The notes: a model not told the origin generated them from the letters alone. Positions 47,922-56,708 are shown, counted from the stretch's first letter. The stretch: 64,000 nt of DNA from Streptomyces sp. NBC_00258 (GCF_036182465.1 NZ_CP108081.1:2232001-2296000); one strand, 5' to 3'. Program-made: numbers and translations.

Positions 47922-49505
47922 TTGTCCCTGAACTCCCCCGCCACGCAGCCCCCGTCCCTCACCGAGGTCGAGCCCTACGGCGTCGAGCGGATCCCCGACG
48001 CCGATCGCTCCGCGAGCCCGCTCGACCTCTTCCGGCTCGCCTTCGGCGGAGCCAACACCTTCTCCACCTGCGTACTCGGGGCCTTCCCGATCCTCTTCGG
48101 CCTCTCGTTCTGGCAGGGGCTCGCGGCGACGCTCCTCGGAGTGATCGCGGGCGCGCTGATCCTGTGCCCGATGGCGGTCTTCGGGCCGGTCAACGGCACG
48201 AACAACGCCGTCTCCTCCTCGGCCCACCTGGGTGTGCACGGCCGGGTCGTCGGTTCGTTCCTTTCGCTGCTCACCGCGGTCGCGTTCTTCTCCATCTCGG
48301 TGTGGAGCTCGGGCGACGCCCTGGTCGGCGGTGCGCACCGGCTCTTCGGCCAGAGCCGCAGCGACCTGTCGTACGTCGTCGCGTACGCGCTGTTCGCCGT
48401 GCTGGTGCTCGCGGTGTGCGTGTACGGGTTCCGCTTCATGCTGTTCGTCAACAAGGTCGCGGTGACCTCGGCGACCCTGCTGTTCCTGCTCGGCGCGGTG
48501 GCCTTCGCCGGGGACTTCGACCCCTCGTACGCGGGGATCTTCACGGCGTCCGCCGACGCGGCGACGCAGGATCTGTTCTGGCCGTCGTTCATCGGCTCCG
48601 CGCTGATCGTGCTGTCGAACCCGGTGTCCTTCGGCGCGTTCCTCGGCGACTGGTCGCGCTACATCCCGGCGAGCACTCCGCGGCGCAGAGTGATCGGCGC
48701 CGCGTTCCTGTCGCAGATCGCGACCCTGCTGCCGTTCGTTTTCGGCCTGGCGACCGCGAGCATCATCGCGGCAAAGGCACCGGACTACGTCGACCCCGCG
48801 GCCCCGGACTTCGTGGGCGGGCTGCTGGCCATCTCGCCGAGCTGGTTCTTCCTGCCGGTGTGTCTGCTCGCGCTGATCGGTGGCATGGCGACGGGCACGA
48901 CCGCGCTGTACGGGACCGGGCTCGACTTCTCGTCCGTGTTCCCCCGGTTGTCCCGGGTGCAGGCGACGGTGCTGGTGGGCGTGCTGTCCATCGCGTTCAT
49001 CTTCGTCGGGCGCTTCGGCTTCGACCTCGTACAGAGCATCTCGACGTTCGCCACGATGATCATCACGTGCACGACGCCGTGGATGGTCGTGATGATGCTG
49101 GGCTTCTTCACCCGGCGCGGCTGGTACGACCCGGACGCGCTCCAGGTCTTCAACCGGCGCCAGCGGGGCGGCCGTTACTGGTTCACGCACGGCTGGAACT
49201 GGCGTGGGATGACCGCCTGGTGGATCTCCGCCGTCATCGGCGTCCTCTTCACGAACATCCCCGGCCAGTTCGTGGGCCCGCTCGGTGACCTGGCCGGCGG
49301 GGTCGACATCGGCCTGCCGATCTCCCTGGCGGTCTCCGCCGTGCTGTTCCTGTCGCTGCTGTGGTTCTTCCCCGAACCGCGGGCGGCGTACGGACCGGAG
49401 GGCCCTCGCCTGGTCCGTACCGTCGATGCACCGGTACCCCCGATCACCGGACCGGGCAGCGAGGCCGACGAAGACCGACCGGTACTGGCCACCGAGGGCT
49501 CATGA
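47922..49505 (+). CDS. NCS1-family purine/cytosine permease
   Basis: A 527-residue permease with about 12 membrane helices. Family signatures are the N-terminal VEPYGVERIPDADRSASP, LDLFRLAFGGANTFSTCVLG, and PMAVFGPVNGTNNAVSS. Members import nucleobases, allantoin, hydantoins or thiamine precursors with Na+ or H+. The start is taken as TTG 47922 with GGAG upstream; no ATG or GTG fits in frame before the conserved part. The C-terminal 35 residues are acidic and cytoplasmic. Confidence 0.85.
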   Translation: MSLNSPATQPPSLTEVEPYGVERIPDADRSASPLDLFRLAFGGANTFSTCVLGAFPILFGLSFWQGLAATLLGVIAGALILCPMAVFGPVNGTNNAVSSSAHLGVHGRVVGSFLSLLTAVAFFSISVWSSGDALVGGAHRLFGQSRSDLSYVVAYALFAVLVLAVCVYGFRFMLFVNKVAVTSATLLFLLGAVAFAGDFDPSYAGIFTASADAATQDLFWPSFIGSALIVLSNPVSFGAFLGDWSRYIPASTPRRRVIGAAFLSQIATLLPFVFGLATASIIAAKAPDYVDPAAPDFVGGLLAISPSWFFLPVCLLALIGGMATGTTALYGTGLDFSSVFPRLSRVQATVLVGVLSIAFIFVGRFGFDLVQSISTFATMIITCTTPWMVVMMLGFFTRRGWYDPDALQVFNRRQRGGRYWFTHGWNWRGMTAWWISAVIGVLFTNIPGQFVGPLGDLAGGVDIGLPISLAVSAVLFLSLLWFFPEPRAAYGPEGPRLVRTVDAPVPPITGPGSEADEDRPVLATEGS

Positions 49506-49604
49506 CGACTTCTGAAGGCTTCTGACCACTTCGGAGGGCGAAAACCGGACAGCCCGCTCGGCACGGGGCCGTCCGGGGGCGGGGCCTTCGTAGACTGCCG
49601 CGCC

Positions 49605-50603
49605 ATGGAAGAGATCTACGAGCTGGGCGCGATCACGTGTCCGTCCGGCGAGTTGGTGGTCCTCGACGGTGGCCACCTGGGCATGTGGAGCGGGGAGCGG
49701 TCGCCGGCGGAGGTGGACCCGGGTGCGTTCGGCGTCCAGGATCCGGAGGTCGCCGCCGATGTGAGCGGAGCGACCGACTTCACGATCACCGGCCCCGACG
49801 CCGACACCGCGGCCCACTCCTTCGACCGGCAGCCCGGCCGGATGCTCCACGACATCCCGGCGTCCGGAGCGGCGCGGCTGCGTGAACTCTTCGACGCGCA
49901 CTGCCTGGAGCACGGCTTCGACGCCCGGCTGGAGGCCTGCGAGCGGGTGCCGCACCGGGAGCGGGTCCGGCGGTGCGCGGCACGGGGCGGCGGCTGCTTC
50001 CTGATGCACGGGGTGCCGGTCGTGGCGCTCGGCGGTCTGCCCCGCGACCGGGCCCTCCCGGTGCTGGCGTCCGGCGCCGGCATCGTGATCCGGGTGGACC
50101 CGGCCCCCGCCGCCAAGCGCGTCGAGCTCGGCGACATCCGCGTCGACTGGGCCCGGCTGCTCTTCGGGGACGCCGACGCGCTGAACTCCTGGCAGCACGA
50201 CGAACCCGTGGACGGGCAGGCCGACGTCGCCTTCTGGGGCGCCGCGGAGGAGGAGGCAGCCGCCGAGTTCGGGGCTCCCGCGCTCGGTGAGGTGGGCGAG
50301 GACGGGGTCAGGGGCTGGACGGGGCTGACGGTGCCGGAGGCGATGCGCCGGGCCGGTGCCCTCTTCGACTGGAAGGACGCAGCCCCCGGGCGTCGGCTGA
50401 TGGTGGACTTCCGCCCGCACTCCCACCACTGGCAGGTCATGCGTGAGGTCCGTGCCTCCGCGGTCGAGTCCGGAACCGTCGAGGTCGGCGGCGCGCGCGT
50501 GCTGTGCACCATGACCGGTCAGGGCGACGGCTGGTTCCCCGTCTCGGCGGAGCTCGGCCCGGCCGGCGAACTGGTCGCCGTACGGGTGTCGTTCCCGAGC
50601 TGA
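49605..50603 (+). CDS. Hypothetical protein
   Basis: A 332-residue soluble protein with no recognised family, starting MEEIYELGAITCPSGELVVL. It has no signal or membrane segment. An opening similar to DUF4241 proteins (CPSGELVVLDGGHLG) and a second half rich in charged residues (MVDFRPHSHHWQVMREVRAS) can be seen. The reading frame has normal codon bias, so it is a real gene. It lies alone between the permease and the oxidase pair. Confidence 0.75.
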   Translation: MEEIYELGAITCPSGELVVLDGGHLGMWSGERSPAEVDPGAFGVQDPEVAADVSGATDFTITGPDADTAAHSFDRQPGRMLHDIPASGAARLRELFDAHCLEHGFDARLEACERVPHRERVRRCAARGGGCFLMHGVPVVALGGLPRDRALPVLASGAGIVIRVDPAPAAKRVELGDIRVDWARLLFGDADALNSWQHDEPVDGQADVAFWGAAEEEAAAEFGAPALGEVGEDGVRGWTGLTVPEAMRRAGALFDWKDAAPGRRLMVDFRPHSHHWQVMREVRASAVESGTVEVGGARVLCTMTGQGDGWFPVSAELGPAGELVAVRVSFPS

Positions 50604-50768
50604 GCCCGACCGGCCCGGCGATCTTCGCGTCGACGGTGGACGGATCTTGTCCCGCTCGTCAGGATCGTCGCAGGACCGGCGTGGTGTCCGGCGGGAACGG
50701 GGCACGGTCTCCAGCGCGAACGGCACGGTCTCAACGGCGAGACCAAGGGCGAGAGGCGGGACGTACGG

Positions 50769-51938
50769 ATGACGAAGCACTGGGCGGACTTCCAGTACGA
50801 GATCTATCTCAACGGCATGACGGGTGCGGTGCCCCGACTGCCCACCGATCTCACCCGGCTGGAGGAGCTGGCCGAACAGCGGCTCGAACCCGGTCCGGTC
50901 GGCTATGTGGCGGGCAGCGCGGGCAACGGCAGTACGGCGCGGGCGAACCGGGCCGCGCTCGAACGGCGCCGGATCGTGCCGCGCATGCTGCGCGATGTGC
51001 ACGAACGCGATCTGTCCGTCGAGGTGTTGGGGCGCCCGCTGCCCGCTCCCCTCGCCCTCGCACCGGTCGGCGTGCTGTCGATCATGCACCCGGACGCCGA
51101 GTCGGCCGCCGCCCGGGCCGCCGCGGCGCAGGGCGTGCCGTACATCCTGTCGTCGGCGTCCAGCACACCGATGGAGCAGGTCGCGGAGGCGATGGGCGAC
51201 GCGGAGCGCTGGTTCCAGCTGTACTGGGCGAAGGACCGCGAGGTCACGAAGAGCTTTCTGAACCGGGCGAAGGCGGCCGGATTCACCACGCTGTTCGTCA
51301 CGCTGGACACACCGCTGCTCGCCTGGCGGCCGCGCGACCTGGACCAGGCGTATCTGCCGTTCCTGCACGGGATCGGCACGGCCAACTACTTCTCGGACCC
51401 CGCGTTCCAGGCGGGTCTGGCCAAGCCGGTGGACGAGGACCCGAACGCGGCGGTCATGCACTTCGTCGGGATGTTCGCGGACCCCGCGAAGACCTGGCCC
51501 GATCTGGAGTTCCTGCGCGAGAACTGGGAGGGACCCATCGTCCTCAAGGGCATCCTGCACCCGGACGACGCCCGCCGGGCCGTCACCGCCGGGATGGACG
51601 GGGTGGTCGTCTCCAACCACGGCGGCCGCCAGGTGGCCGGCTCCGTCGGTGCCGCCGACGCGCTGCCCCGGGTGGTCGAGGCGGCCGGTGACCGGCTGAC
51701 CGTCCTCTTCGACGGCGGGATCCGCACGGGCGACGACATCTTCAAGGCGCTTGCGCTGGGCGCCGAGGCGGTGCTCGTCGGGCGTCCGTACGCGTACGGT
51801 CTCGGCCTCGACGGCCAGGCGGGAGTGGAGTACGTCATCCGCTGTCTGCTCGCCGAACTCGACCTCACCCTCGCGCTCTCCGGTCACGCGGGCCCGTCGA
51901 CCCTCAGCACCGACGACCTGGCCGAGGAGACCGCATGA
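50769..51938 (+). CDS. FMN-dependent alpha-hydroxy-acid oxidase (lactate 2-monooxygenase-like)
   Basis: A 389-residue TIM-barrel flavoprotein. The N-terminal TKHWADFQYEIYLNGMTG matches lactate monooxygenase-type members. Active-site parts include APVGVLSIMHPDAE, TLDTPLLAWRPRDLDQAYLP, VVSNHGGRQVAGS (catalytic His) and FDGGIRTGDDIFKALALGAE (phosphate binding). It oxidises an (S)-2-hydroxy acid with O2. Its stop overlaps the start of the 2-hydroxyacid dehydrogenase gene as ATGA, so both act in one pathway. Confidence 0.9.
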   Translation: MTKHWADFQYEIYLNGMTGAVPRLPTDLTRLEELAEQRLEPGPVGYVAGSAGNGSTARANRAALERRRIVPRMLRDVHERDLSVEVLGRPLPAPLALAPVGVLSIMHPDAESAAARAAAAQGVPYILSSASSTPMEQVAEAMGDAERWFQLYWAKDREVTKSFLNRAKAAGFTTLFVTLDTPLLAWRPRDLDQAYLPFLHGIGTANYFSDPAFQAGLAKPVDEDPNAAVMHFVGMFADPAKTWPDLEFLRENWEGPIVLKGILHPDDARRAVTAGMDGVVVSNHGGRQVAGSVGAADALPRVVEAAGDRLTVLFDGGIRTGDDIFKALALGAEAVLVGRPYAYGLGLDGQAGVEYVIRCLLAELDLTLALSGHAGPSTLSTDDLAEETA

Positions 51939-52978
51939 GCGACGACTCCTCCACTCCCGCTCCTGCCACTGCCCCCGCCGCCGCCAAGAACGTCCTCGCC
52001 GTCGTCTCGCCCCACGTGGGCGGCCGTTCGGGCGGAGCCGGGCTCGCCACGCTGTTCCCGAAGGAGGCCCGCGTCACCGTCGTGGAGTCGGCCGACGAGG
52101 ACCCGGCCGCGCTGTGCGAGGCGCACGTCATCATCACCGGGCTCGCCCCCGTCACCGCCCAACACCTGGCCTCGGCACCGGAGTTGGAACTGATCCAGTG
52201 CGCGAGCCACGGCTTCGACTACGTGGACCTCGAAGCGGCCCGCGCCCGGGACATCCCCGTGTGCACCATCGGCTCCAGCGGCGCCGAGAAGCAGAACGTC
52301 GCCGAGCAGACCTTCGCCCTGATGCTCGCCCTCGCCAAGCAGTTGATCCCGGCGCACACCGCGCTCGTCGACGCGGACTGGGCACTGCCGCGGCTCCAGC
52401 GGTCCATCACCGAACTGTCCGGCAAGACCCTCGGCGTGATCGGACTCGGCCACATCGGCCAGGAGGTCGCCCGCCGCGCGGTCGCCTTCGACATGACCGT
52501 CCTGTACGCCGGGCCGCGGTCCCTCGGCCCCGAGACCGAAGCGCGGCTCGGCGGCGCCCGCCACGTGGGCCTCGACGAGCTGCTGCGCGCGTCGGACTAC
52601 GTCACGCTGCACGCGCCGCTCAACGACACGACCCGGCATCTCCTCGACGCCGGCAGGCTCGCGCTGCTCAAACCGACCGCGTTCGTCGTCAACACCGCGC
52701 GGGGCGCGCTGATCGACCAGGACGCCCTCGCGGACGCGCTGGAGTCGGGGGCCCTGGCCGGGGCGGGCATCGACGTCTTCGACCCCGAACCGCCCACACC
52801 GGCCCTGCGGCTGCTCAAGGCCCCGAACGTGGTGCTCTCGCCGCACGTCGCCGGCGTCACCCGCGAGACCCTCGTACGGATCGCGCTGGCCGCCGTCCAG
52901 AACGTCACCGGGTTCCTGTCGGGTGAACCGCCCCGGGACGTCGTCTCCTGGAAACCGGCCGGAGCAGGACCGGGTTGA
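51935..52978 (+). CDS. D-isomer-specific 2-hydroxyacid dehydrogenase
   Basis: A 347-residue NAD(P)-dependent dehydrogenase. A Pro/Ala-rich N-terminus (about 1-22) precedes the catalytic domain. The Rossmann motif is LGVIGLGHIGQEVARR, the helix signature is FVVNTARGALIDQDALADAL, and the catalytic region is IDVFDPEP then SPHVAGVTRE (His). It interconverts a 2-keto acid and a D-2-hydroxy acid. Coupling to an oxidase acting on the (S)-2-hydroxy acid suggests a shared 2-keto acid, possibly racemisation by oxidation and reduction; that is inference. Confidence 0.9.
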   Translation: MSDDSSTPAPATAPAAAKNVLAVVSPHVGGRSGGAGLATLFPKEARVTVVESADEDPAALCEAHVIITGLAPVTAQHLASAPELELIQCASHGFDYVDLEAARARDIPVCTIGSSGAEKQNVAEQTFALMLALAKQLIPAHTALVDADWALPRLQRSITELSGKTLGVIGLGHIGQEVARRAVAFDMTVLYAGPRSLGPETEARLGGARHVGLDELLRASDYVTLHAPLNDTTRHLLDAGRLALLKPTAFVVNTARGALIDQDALADALESGALAGAGIDVFDPEPPTPALRLLKAPNVVLSPHVAGVTRETLVRIALAAVQNVTGFLSGEPPRDVVSWKPAGAGPG

Positions 52979-53006
52979 AACAGGACTCGGTCGGACCAGG
53001 GCCGCG

Positions 53007-54878
53007 TCAGAGACCGAGGTTCGAGACCGTCCGCGCCAGCAGAAGGGGCACCGGCGCGACGGGCCGCGGGGCGGAGTCGTCGACGGTCACGGCGCGGCGC
53101 TCCGCGTAGGGCCCGGACACGGTGGTGGTCGGCTCAGGCTCCGCGTCCTTCTCCGCGGCCGACGGCTCCACCTCGCACGGGGACTCGGCACAGTCGGAGT
53201 CCGAGTCGGAGCCGGAGTCCGACTCGGCGGACGTCGGGTCGGCCTCCGGACGGCCGGACGACGGCGCGCCCGTTCCGGCGATCGACAGCGACTCGGGGCT
53301 GGCCGTCGTGGCATCGGTCAGCCAGCGCTGTTCGTCCGACCTGTCGCGGATCTTCACCACGACCTCCGCGTCCGGGTCGCTCGAGGAGGGCGCGACGGCG
53401 AGCCCCTCCTGCCAGCGGGGCAGCAACTCGCCCTGGACGGTGAGGTCGTAGCGCACGTCGTCGCCGCGCTTGGCCGACGCGGCCGCGCAGCGGCCCAGGA
53501 CGACGACGCCCGCGTCCACGTGGGAGTCCAGGCACAACTCGGGGTCGGCGACGCTGCGCAGGAGTCCGTCCTCCTCGTACGACCACTGCTGCGTCCTGGC
53601 CGCGGAGCACGTCTCCAGCTTGGTGCCGACACCGGTCTTGGCCCTGCCGTCCTTTATGTCGAGGCAGAGGTCCGCGGCGAGGTTGCGCAGCCGGGTCTGT
53701 CCGGGGGGTGTCGGCAGGCCCGCCGAGTTGGGCGGGGACGAGGACCTGGCGGGCGGGGTCTGTCCGTCGGCCCCCGGAACGATGCTGCTGGACGCGCCGG
53801 CGGAGGCCGAGGGATCCGCGTCGCCGTCGTCCGACGACCACAGGCTGGCGACCAGGACGGAGGCGAGCAGAGCCACCGAAACCAGTCCCGCTCCGGTGAG
53901 GAGCGCCTTCGAGTGCCGGGGGCCCGGCGAGGAGTGGCGCCCCTGCCGGGACGGCCTGGGAGAGAACTGGGCCAGCAGACGGGGGCGGTCGCCGCCGCCC
54001 GGGCGTCTGCCGCTGTTGCGGCCCGGACGGGCACCCGAGTGGCCGCGGCTGGGCCGCGACTCGAGGTAGCGGCGGGCGCCCCAGCCGAGCATCGACTCGG
54101 CGAGCAGACCGCCCAACCCGCCCTCGAAATGGCTGAGTTGCTCGGCCGCGTAACGGCAGAAGCGGCACTCCAGGAGATGCTGCTGCACATCGGGGAGCAG
54201 TCCGCCGCCGCGCCGAATCGGGACGTCCAGGAGACGGTTGTAGTAGCGGCAGTCTTTGTTCGGCGCGAGTTCACGATGGGCCCGAACACAACCCTCGCGG
54301 AATTTCTCCCGTGCCTGTTCCAGGGCCGCCGACGCGGTGTCGGTATCCATACCCAGCAGACCGGCGGGTACGGATATGGGCTCGGCCTCGACCTCGGTGT
54401 GCCACAGCACGCACTGGGCGAGTCCCGGGAGGGACTGGAAAGAACGCTCGGCGAGCTTGCGATTTTCCGGCGTCATGGACTTCGTCGCGCGCATACCGCG
54501 ACCCCCGGCGGGTTTCCGGAGATCCGGCAGCACCGCGGATATCCGGTCCTCCGCGGACCAGGCCTTGATGATGTCCCGCACGGCCACCAGGAGCTGTGGG
54601 CGCAGGGCGACGGCGGACCCGGCGCGCCGCAGGCGTTCCAGCACCTGTTGGAACGCGGCCGCGGTGACCATGGAGGCGACGTTCGCCGAGGAAGCGAGGC
54701 AGATGACCGCGTAGTCGTGCGTCGGCTGCCAGTGTCGCGCGAGCAGCAGCGCGACGGAGTGGGTGAGCTCACCCTCCGGCTGCGCTCTGAGTAGGGCGGC
54801 GAGGCTCTCGTCGGATTCCCCGGGAGCGGCTCCGGAGCCCGGCGGATAAGGAGGACGAGGCGGGTGGGGGGTGTGCAC
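53007..54878 (-). CDS. Zinc-finger, membrane-spanning ricin-domain protein with sigma-like N-terminus
   Basis: A 623-residue protein from GTG 54878 with GGAAGGAA upstream. Residues 20-205 have the helical character and order of an ECF sigma factor (ARHWQPTHDYAVICLASSAN, ALRPQLLVAVRDIIKAW) but weakly conserved. H234/C238/C241 (HLLECRFC) form the zinc finger typical of anti-sigma factors. One membrane helix (about 325-347) is followed by a Ser/Pro linker and a ricin-type beta-trefoil (about 395-520; LAADLCLDIKDGRAKTG, ELCLDSHVDAGVVVLG) outside. The last 100 residues are Asp/Ser-rich and disordered. It may sense carbohydrate and signal inward; this is inference. Confidence 0.75.
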   Translation of the reverse strand: MHTPHPPRPPYPPGSGAAPGESDESLAALLRAQPEGELTHSVALLLARHWQPTHDYAVICLASSANVASMVTAAAFQQVLERLRRAGSAVALRPQLLVAVRDIIKAWSAEDRISAVLPDLRKPAGGRGMRATKSMTPENRKLAERSFQSLPGLAQCVLWHTEVEAEPISVPAGLLGMDTDTASAALEQAREKFREGCVRAHRELAPNKDCRYYNRLLDVPIRRGGGLLPDVQQHLLECRFCRYAAEQLSHFEGGLGGLLAESMLGWGARRYLESRPSRGHSGARPGRNSGRRPGGGDRPRLLAQFSPRPSRQGRHSSPGPRHSKALLTGAGLVSVALLASVLVASLWSSDDGDADPSASAGASSSIVPGADGQTPPARSSSPPNSAGLPTPPGQTRLRNLAADLCLDIKDGRAKTGVGTKLETCSAARTQQWSYEEDGLLRSVADPELCLDSHVDAGVVVLGRCAAASAKRGDDVRYDLTVQGELLPRWQEGLAVAPSSSDPDAEVVVKIRDRSDEQRWLTDATTASPESLSIAGTGAPSSGRPEADPTSAESDSGSDSDSDCAESPCEVEPSAAEKDAEPEPTTTVSGPYAERRAVTVDDSAPRPVAPVPLLLARTVSNLGL

Positions 54879-55215
54879 TGAGCGGGTTCCTTCCAAGGCA
54901 CAAGGTGGCACACAGAAGTCGTGACCGCCGAAAAGGAGCTCCTGATTGGTGCATACCTTTTTGGCTCGACGCACGGAAAGCGGCCGGGATGTCGACCACT
55001 CGACGTCCGTCGGCCGCGAGCCTTTTGGGCCCGGCGGCACGATGAAATCCCGAGCAGCGAATCAGACCTGACCATTGGCCATGTGCGAGGAAGTTCACCC
55101 TTGCACAAAACTCTCACACCCAACAAGGCACTTGAGCTACTTCAGCAACATCCGCGCATTGAAGGAAAGTCAGTCCCACCCAGGGCAACTCGCCTCGGCC
55201 GTACCTCATTTCGAA

Positions 55216-55232
55216 ATGGCAATCGTTGCCAT
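55216..55232. promoter_or_regulatory. Isolated palindrome, possible operator
   Basis: ATGGCAA-TCG-TTGCCAT, perfect 7-bp arms around TCG. It is 184 bases from the toxin gene and 338 from the ricin-domain gene start. No gene is obviously controlled by it. Confidence 0.4.
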
Positions 55233-55381
55233 GCGCCCCGTGTGAACCGTGCGCCCACGCCGGTGCCTCTCGCACGCTCCCCGCGCGCGATAGTGCGTAG
55301 TCCACTGGTACCGGCCCTTCTCGGAGGCCCCGCACGGGACGGCGGCTCTCCCGCGCGAAACAGGCCGCCGACCCCGATCCT

Positions 55382-55412
55382 CCCGCCCTCGGTCGGCGGC
55401 CCCGAGGGCGGG
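55382..55412 (-). terminator. Terminator of the toxin-antitoxin pair
   Basis: CCCGCCCTCGG (55382-55392) pairs with CCGAGGGCGGG (55402-55412), five bases beyond the toxin stop. A competing stem, GCCGCCGACC (55364-55373) with GGTCGGCGGC (55391-55400), shares bases with it. Confidence 0.7.
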
Positions 55413-55416
55413 TCGC

Positions 55417-55794
55417 TCAGATCTGCCAGGACCGCAGACGGTCGGCCGCCGCGAAGACGTCCACCTTGCCGGAGATCAGGTCGCGGGCGAGGTCCACGAG
55501 TGCGCCGTACGGCGGATCGATCCCGACACCGCTCACGAACATGTACGAGACCGCCGTCGCGCAGGCGAACCGGGCGTTGGCGGAAGGCAGCGGCTTCAGC
55601 AGGGCCAGGGTGTGCAGCAGCGCGGCGGCGCGCCAGGCCGGGTCCGAGTCCACCCCGAGCCGGGGCGGGTCCACTCTGTGCCGGGCCACGGCGGCCACGA
55701 GCACCGAGAAGTCGTTGACGGTCGGCTGGTCGGGCAGCACCTCTTCATGGCGCTGGAGCAGCCAGGGCACGTCGATGTGGATGACGGGTGCCAT
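55417..55794 (-). CDS. Doc/Fic-like toxin with altered active-site motif
   Basis: A 125-residue Doc-type protein. It follows the family layout (IHIDVPWLLQRHEEVLPDQP, then AAVARHRVDPPRLGV, then AAALLHTLALLKPLPSANARF). Doc phosphorylates and Fic AMPylates target proteins through H-x-F-x-(D/N)-(G/A)-N-(K/G)-R. Here the loop reads KPLPSANARF: the SANAR part is kept but the catalytic His and Phe positions are not. It may be inactive or use another chemistry. It starts three bases after the antitoxin stop. Confidence 0.8.
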   Translation of the reverse strand: MAPVIHIDVPWLLQRHEEVLPDQPTVNDFSVLVAAVARHRVDPPRLGVDSDPAWRAAALLHTLALLKPLPSANARFACATAVSYMFVSGVGIDPPYGALVDLARDLISGKVDVFAAADRLRSWQI

Positions 55795-55797
55795 GAG

Positions 55798-56043
55798 TCA
55801 GGCGGCCCGCCCCTCGCCCCTGGTGGGTGGTTCGTCGTCGGGGAAGGCCGCGGCGAACTCGTCCGCGTGCGCCGCGAAGAACCGGCGGAAGACGTCCGCG
55901 CCTTCCTGCAGCGCTCGGTGCCGCACGATGTCGGCCGCGGCCGCCTCACGAACCAGGGCCTTCATCGACGTACCGCGCTCCTTGGCGATCTGCCGCAGAT
56001 CCTCGAGCTCGCGCTCGCTGAATTCCACGTTGAGAGCAGGCAT
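55798..56043 (-). CDS. Antitoxin of the Doc-like pair
   Basis: An 81-residue protein with an RHH-like N-terminus (MPALNVEFSERELEDLRQIA, then KERGTSMKALVREAAAADIV) for DNA binding and a C-terminal helix (ADVFRRFFAAHADEFAAAFP) that would wrap the toxin. The gene order antitoxin then toxin, with a three-base gap, is standard. A palindrome 21 bases upstream fits autoregulation. Confidence 0.8.
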   Translation of the reverse strand: MPALNVEFSERELEDLRQIAKERGTSMKALVREAAAADIVRHRALQEGADVFRRFFAAHADEFAAAFPDDEPPTRGEGRAA

Positions 56044-56063
56044 GCCCTCACGGTACCGCGCGG

Positions 56064-56081
56064 GTACTTACTCGTAAATAC
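56064..56081. promoter_or_regulatory. Putative operator of the toxin-antitoxin pair
   Basis: GTACTTAC-TC-GTAAATAC, 8-bp arms with one mismatch, 21 bases upstream of the antitoxin start and thus at its promoter. Confidence 0.6.
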
Positions 56082-56240
56082 ATGCAGGTCAAGTGCCATA
56101 CACAACGGTACCGACCGACCGTGGCCCTCCGAGGTTCCGGCACGACCCCTCTGAGACGTGCCTCACAACTCACCCGTCGGCTGTCACATTCCGGACCCCG
56201 CGGGCCTCGCATGGGTGAGCGCGCTACGGGAGGTACACGC

Positions 56241-56708
56241 ATGTCCGAAAGCCCGGCACCGGAGACCGACGAGGCACTGAACACGGCGACCCCGCTGTTC
56301 ATCCACCCCCGCGAGCTGTCGCTCGCGATCGACTACAACATGCTCGGCGGTGTCGCGGACACCGAGGACGTACCGCAGGACACCTGGCTGTCCTGGTCCG
56401 GCATCCGCGGCCGGTCACCGCTCCGGAAGATCGACAACCCGCACGCGTACCTCGTGCGAACAGCGTTGAACCACGCGTCGAAGCGACGGGCCGTGATCAG
56501 CCGCCGACGCGTGACGTACTCCGTGTCGACGGCGATGCCCGTCGTCCCGGAGTCGCCGTCCCCGCGGGAGCGGGCGGTGTTCGTCCCGGGCGAGGTGTTC
56601 GGCCACGCCCACACCGGGATCGCCGAGGTCGTCGACCGCAGCCCGGCGGCGGTTCGCCGGCACGTGCACGCCCGCCGCCCGCAGGACGAGAAGGAGGGGA
56701 CCGCGTGA
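56241..56708 (+). CDS. Shortened SigJ-type ECF sigma factor, probably a remnant
   Basis: A 155-residue protein from ATG 56241 with GGGAGGT upstream. Region 2 is clear (LSLAIDYNMLGGVADTEDVP, QDTWLSWSGIRG, NPHAYLVRTALNHASKRRAV). The linker is shortened: ISRRRVTYS is followed at once by the region 4 part (SPRERAVFVPGEVFGHAHTG, IAEVVDRSPAAVRRHVHARR). Compared with full SigJ/ECF41 proteins it lacks about 35 linker residues and the whole C-terminal SnoaL-like domain. The frame is still open and overlaps the cytochrome b start as GTGA. Whether it still directs transcription is doubtful. Confidence 0.7.
   Translation: MSESPAPETDEALNTATPLFIHPRELSLAIDYNMLGGVADTEDVPQDTWLSWSGIRGRSPLRKIDNPHAYLVRTALNHASKRRAVISRRRVTYSVSTAMPVVPESPSPRERAVFVPGEVFGHAHTGIAEVVDRSPAAVRRHVHARRPQDEKEGTA

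Larger units (their letters stand above)
54879..55416. other. 538-base intergenic region with palindrome and hairpins
   Basis: No convincing gene. The promoter of the ricin-domain gene should lie near its left end. A perfect palindrome is at 55216-55232 and a hairpin pair at 55364-55412, the latter next to the toxin stop. The middle is less GC-rich than the neighbours. Confidence 0.5.

Noticed and set aside
47732..49288. Plus-strand frame overlapping the NCS1 permease in another phase
   Set aside because: Arg/His-rich with no membrane helices; the alternate phase gives a complete permease.
55114..55335. 73-codon minus-strand frame in the region between ricin-domain and toxin genes
   Set aside because: No ribosome site, atypical composition and no similarity to any family known to me.
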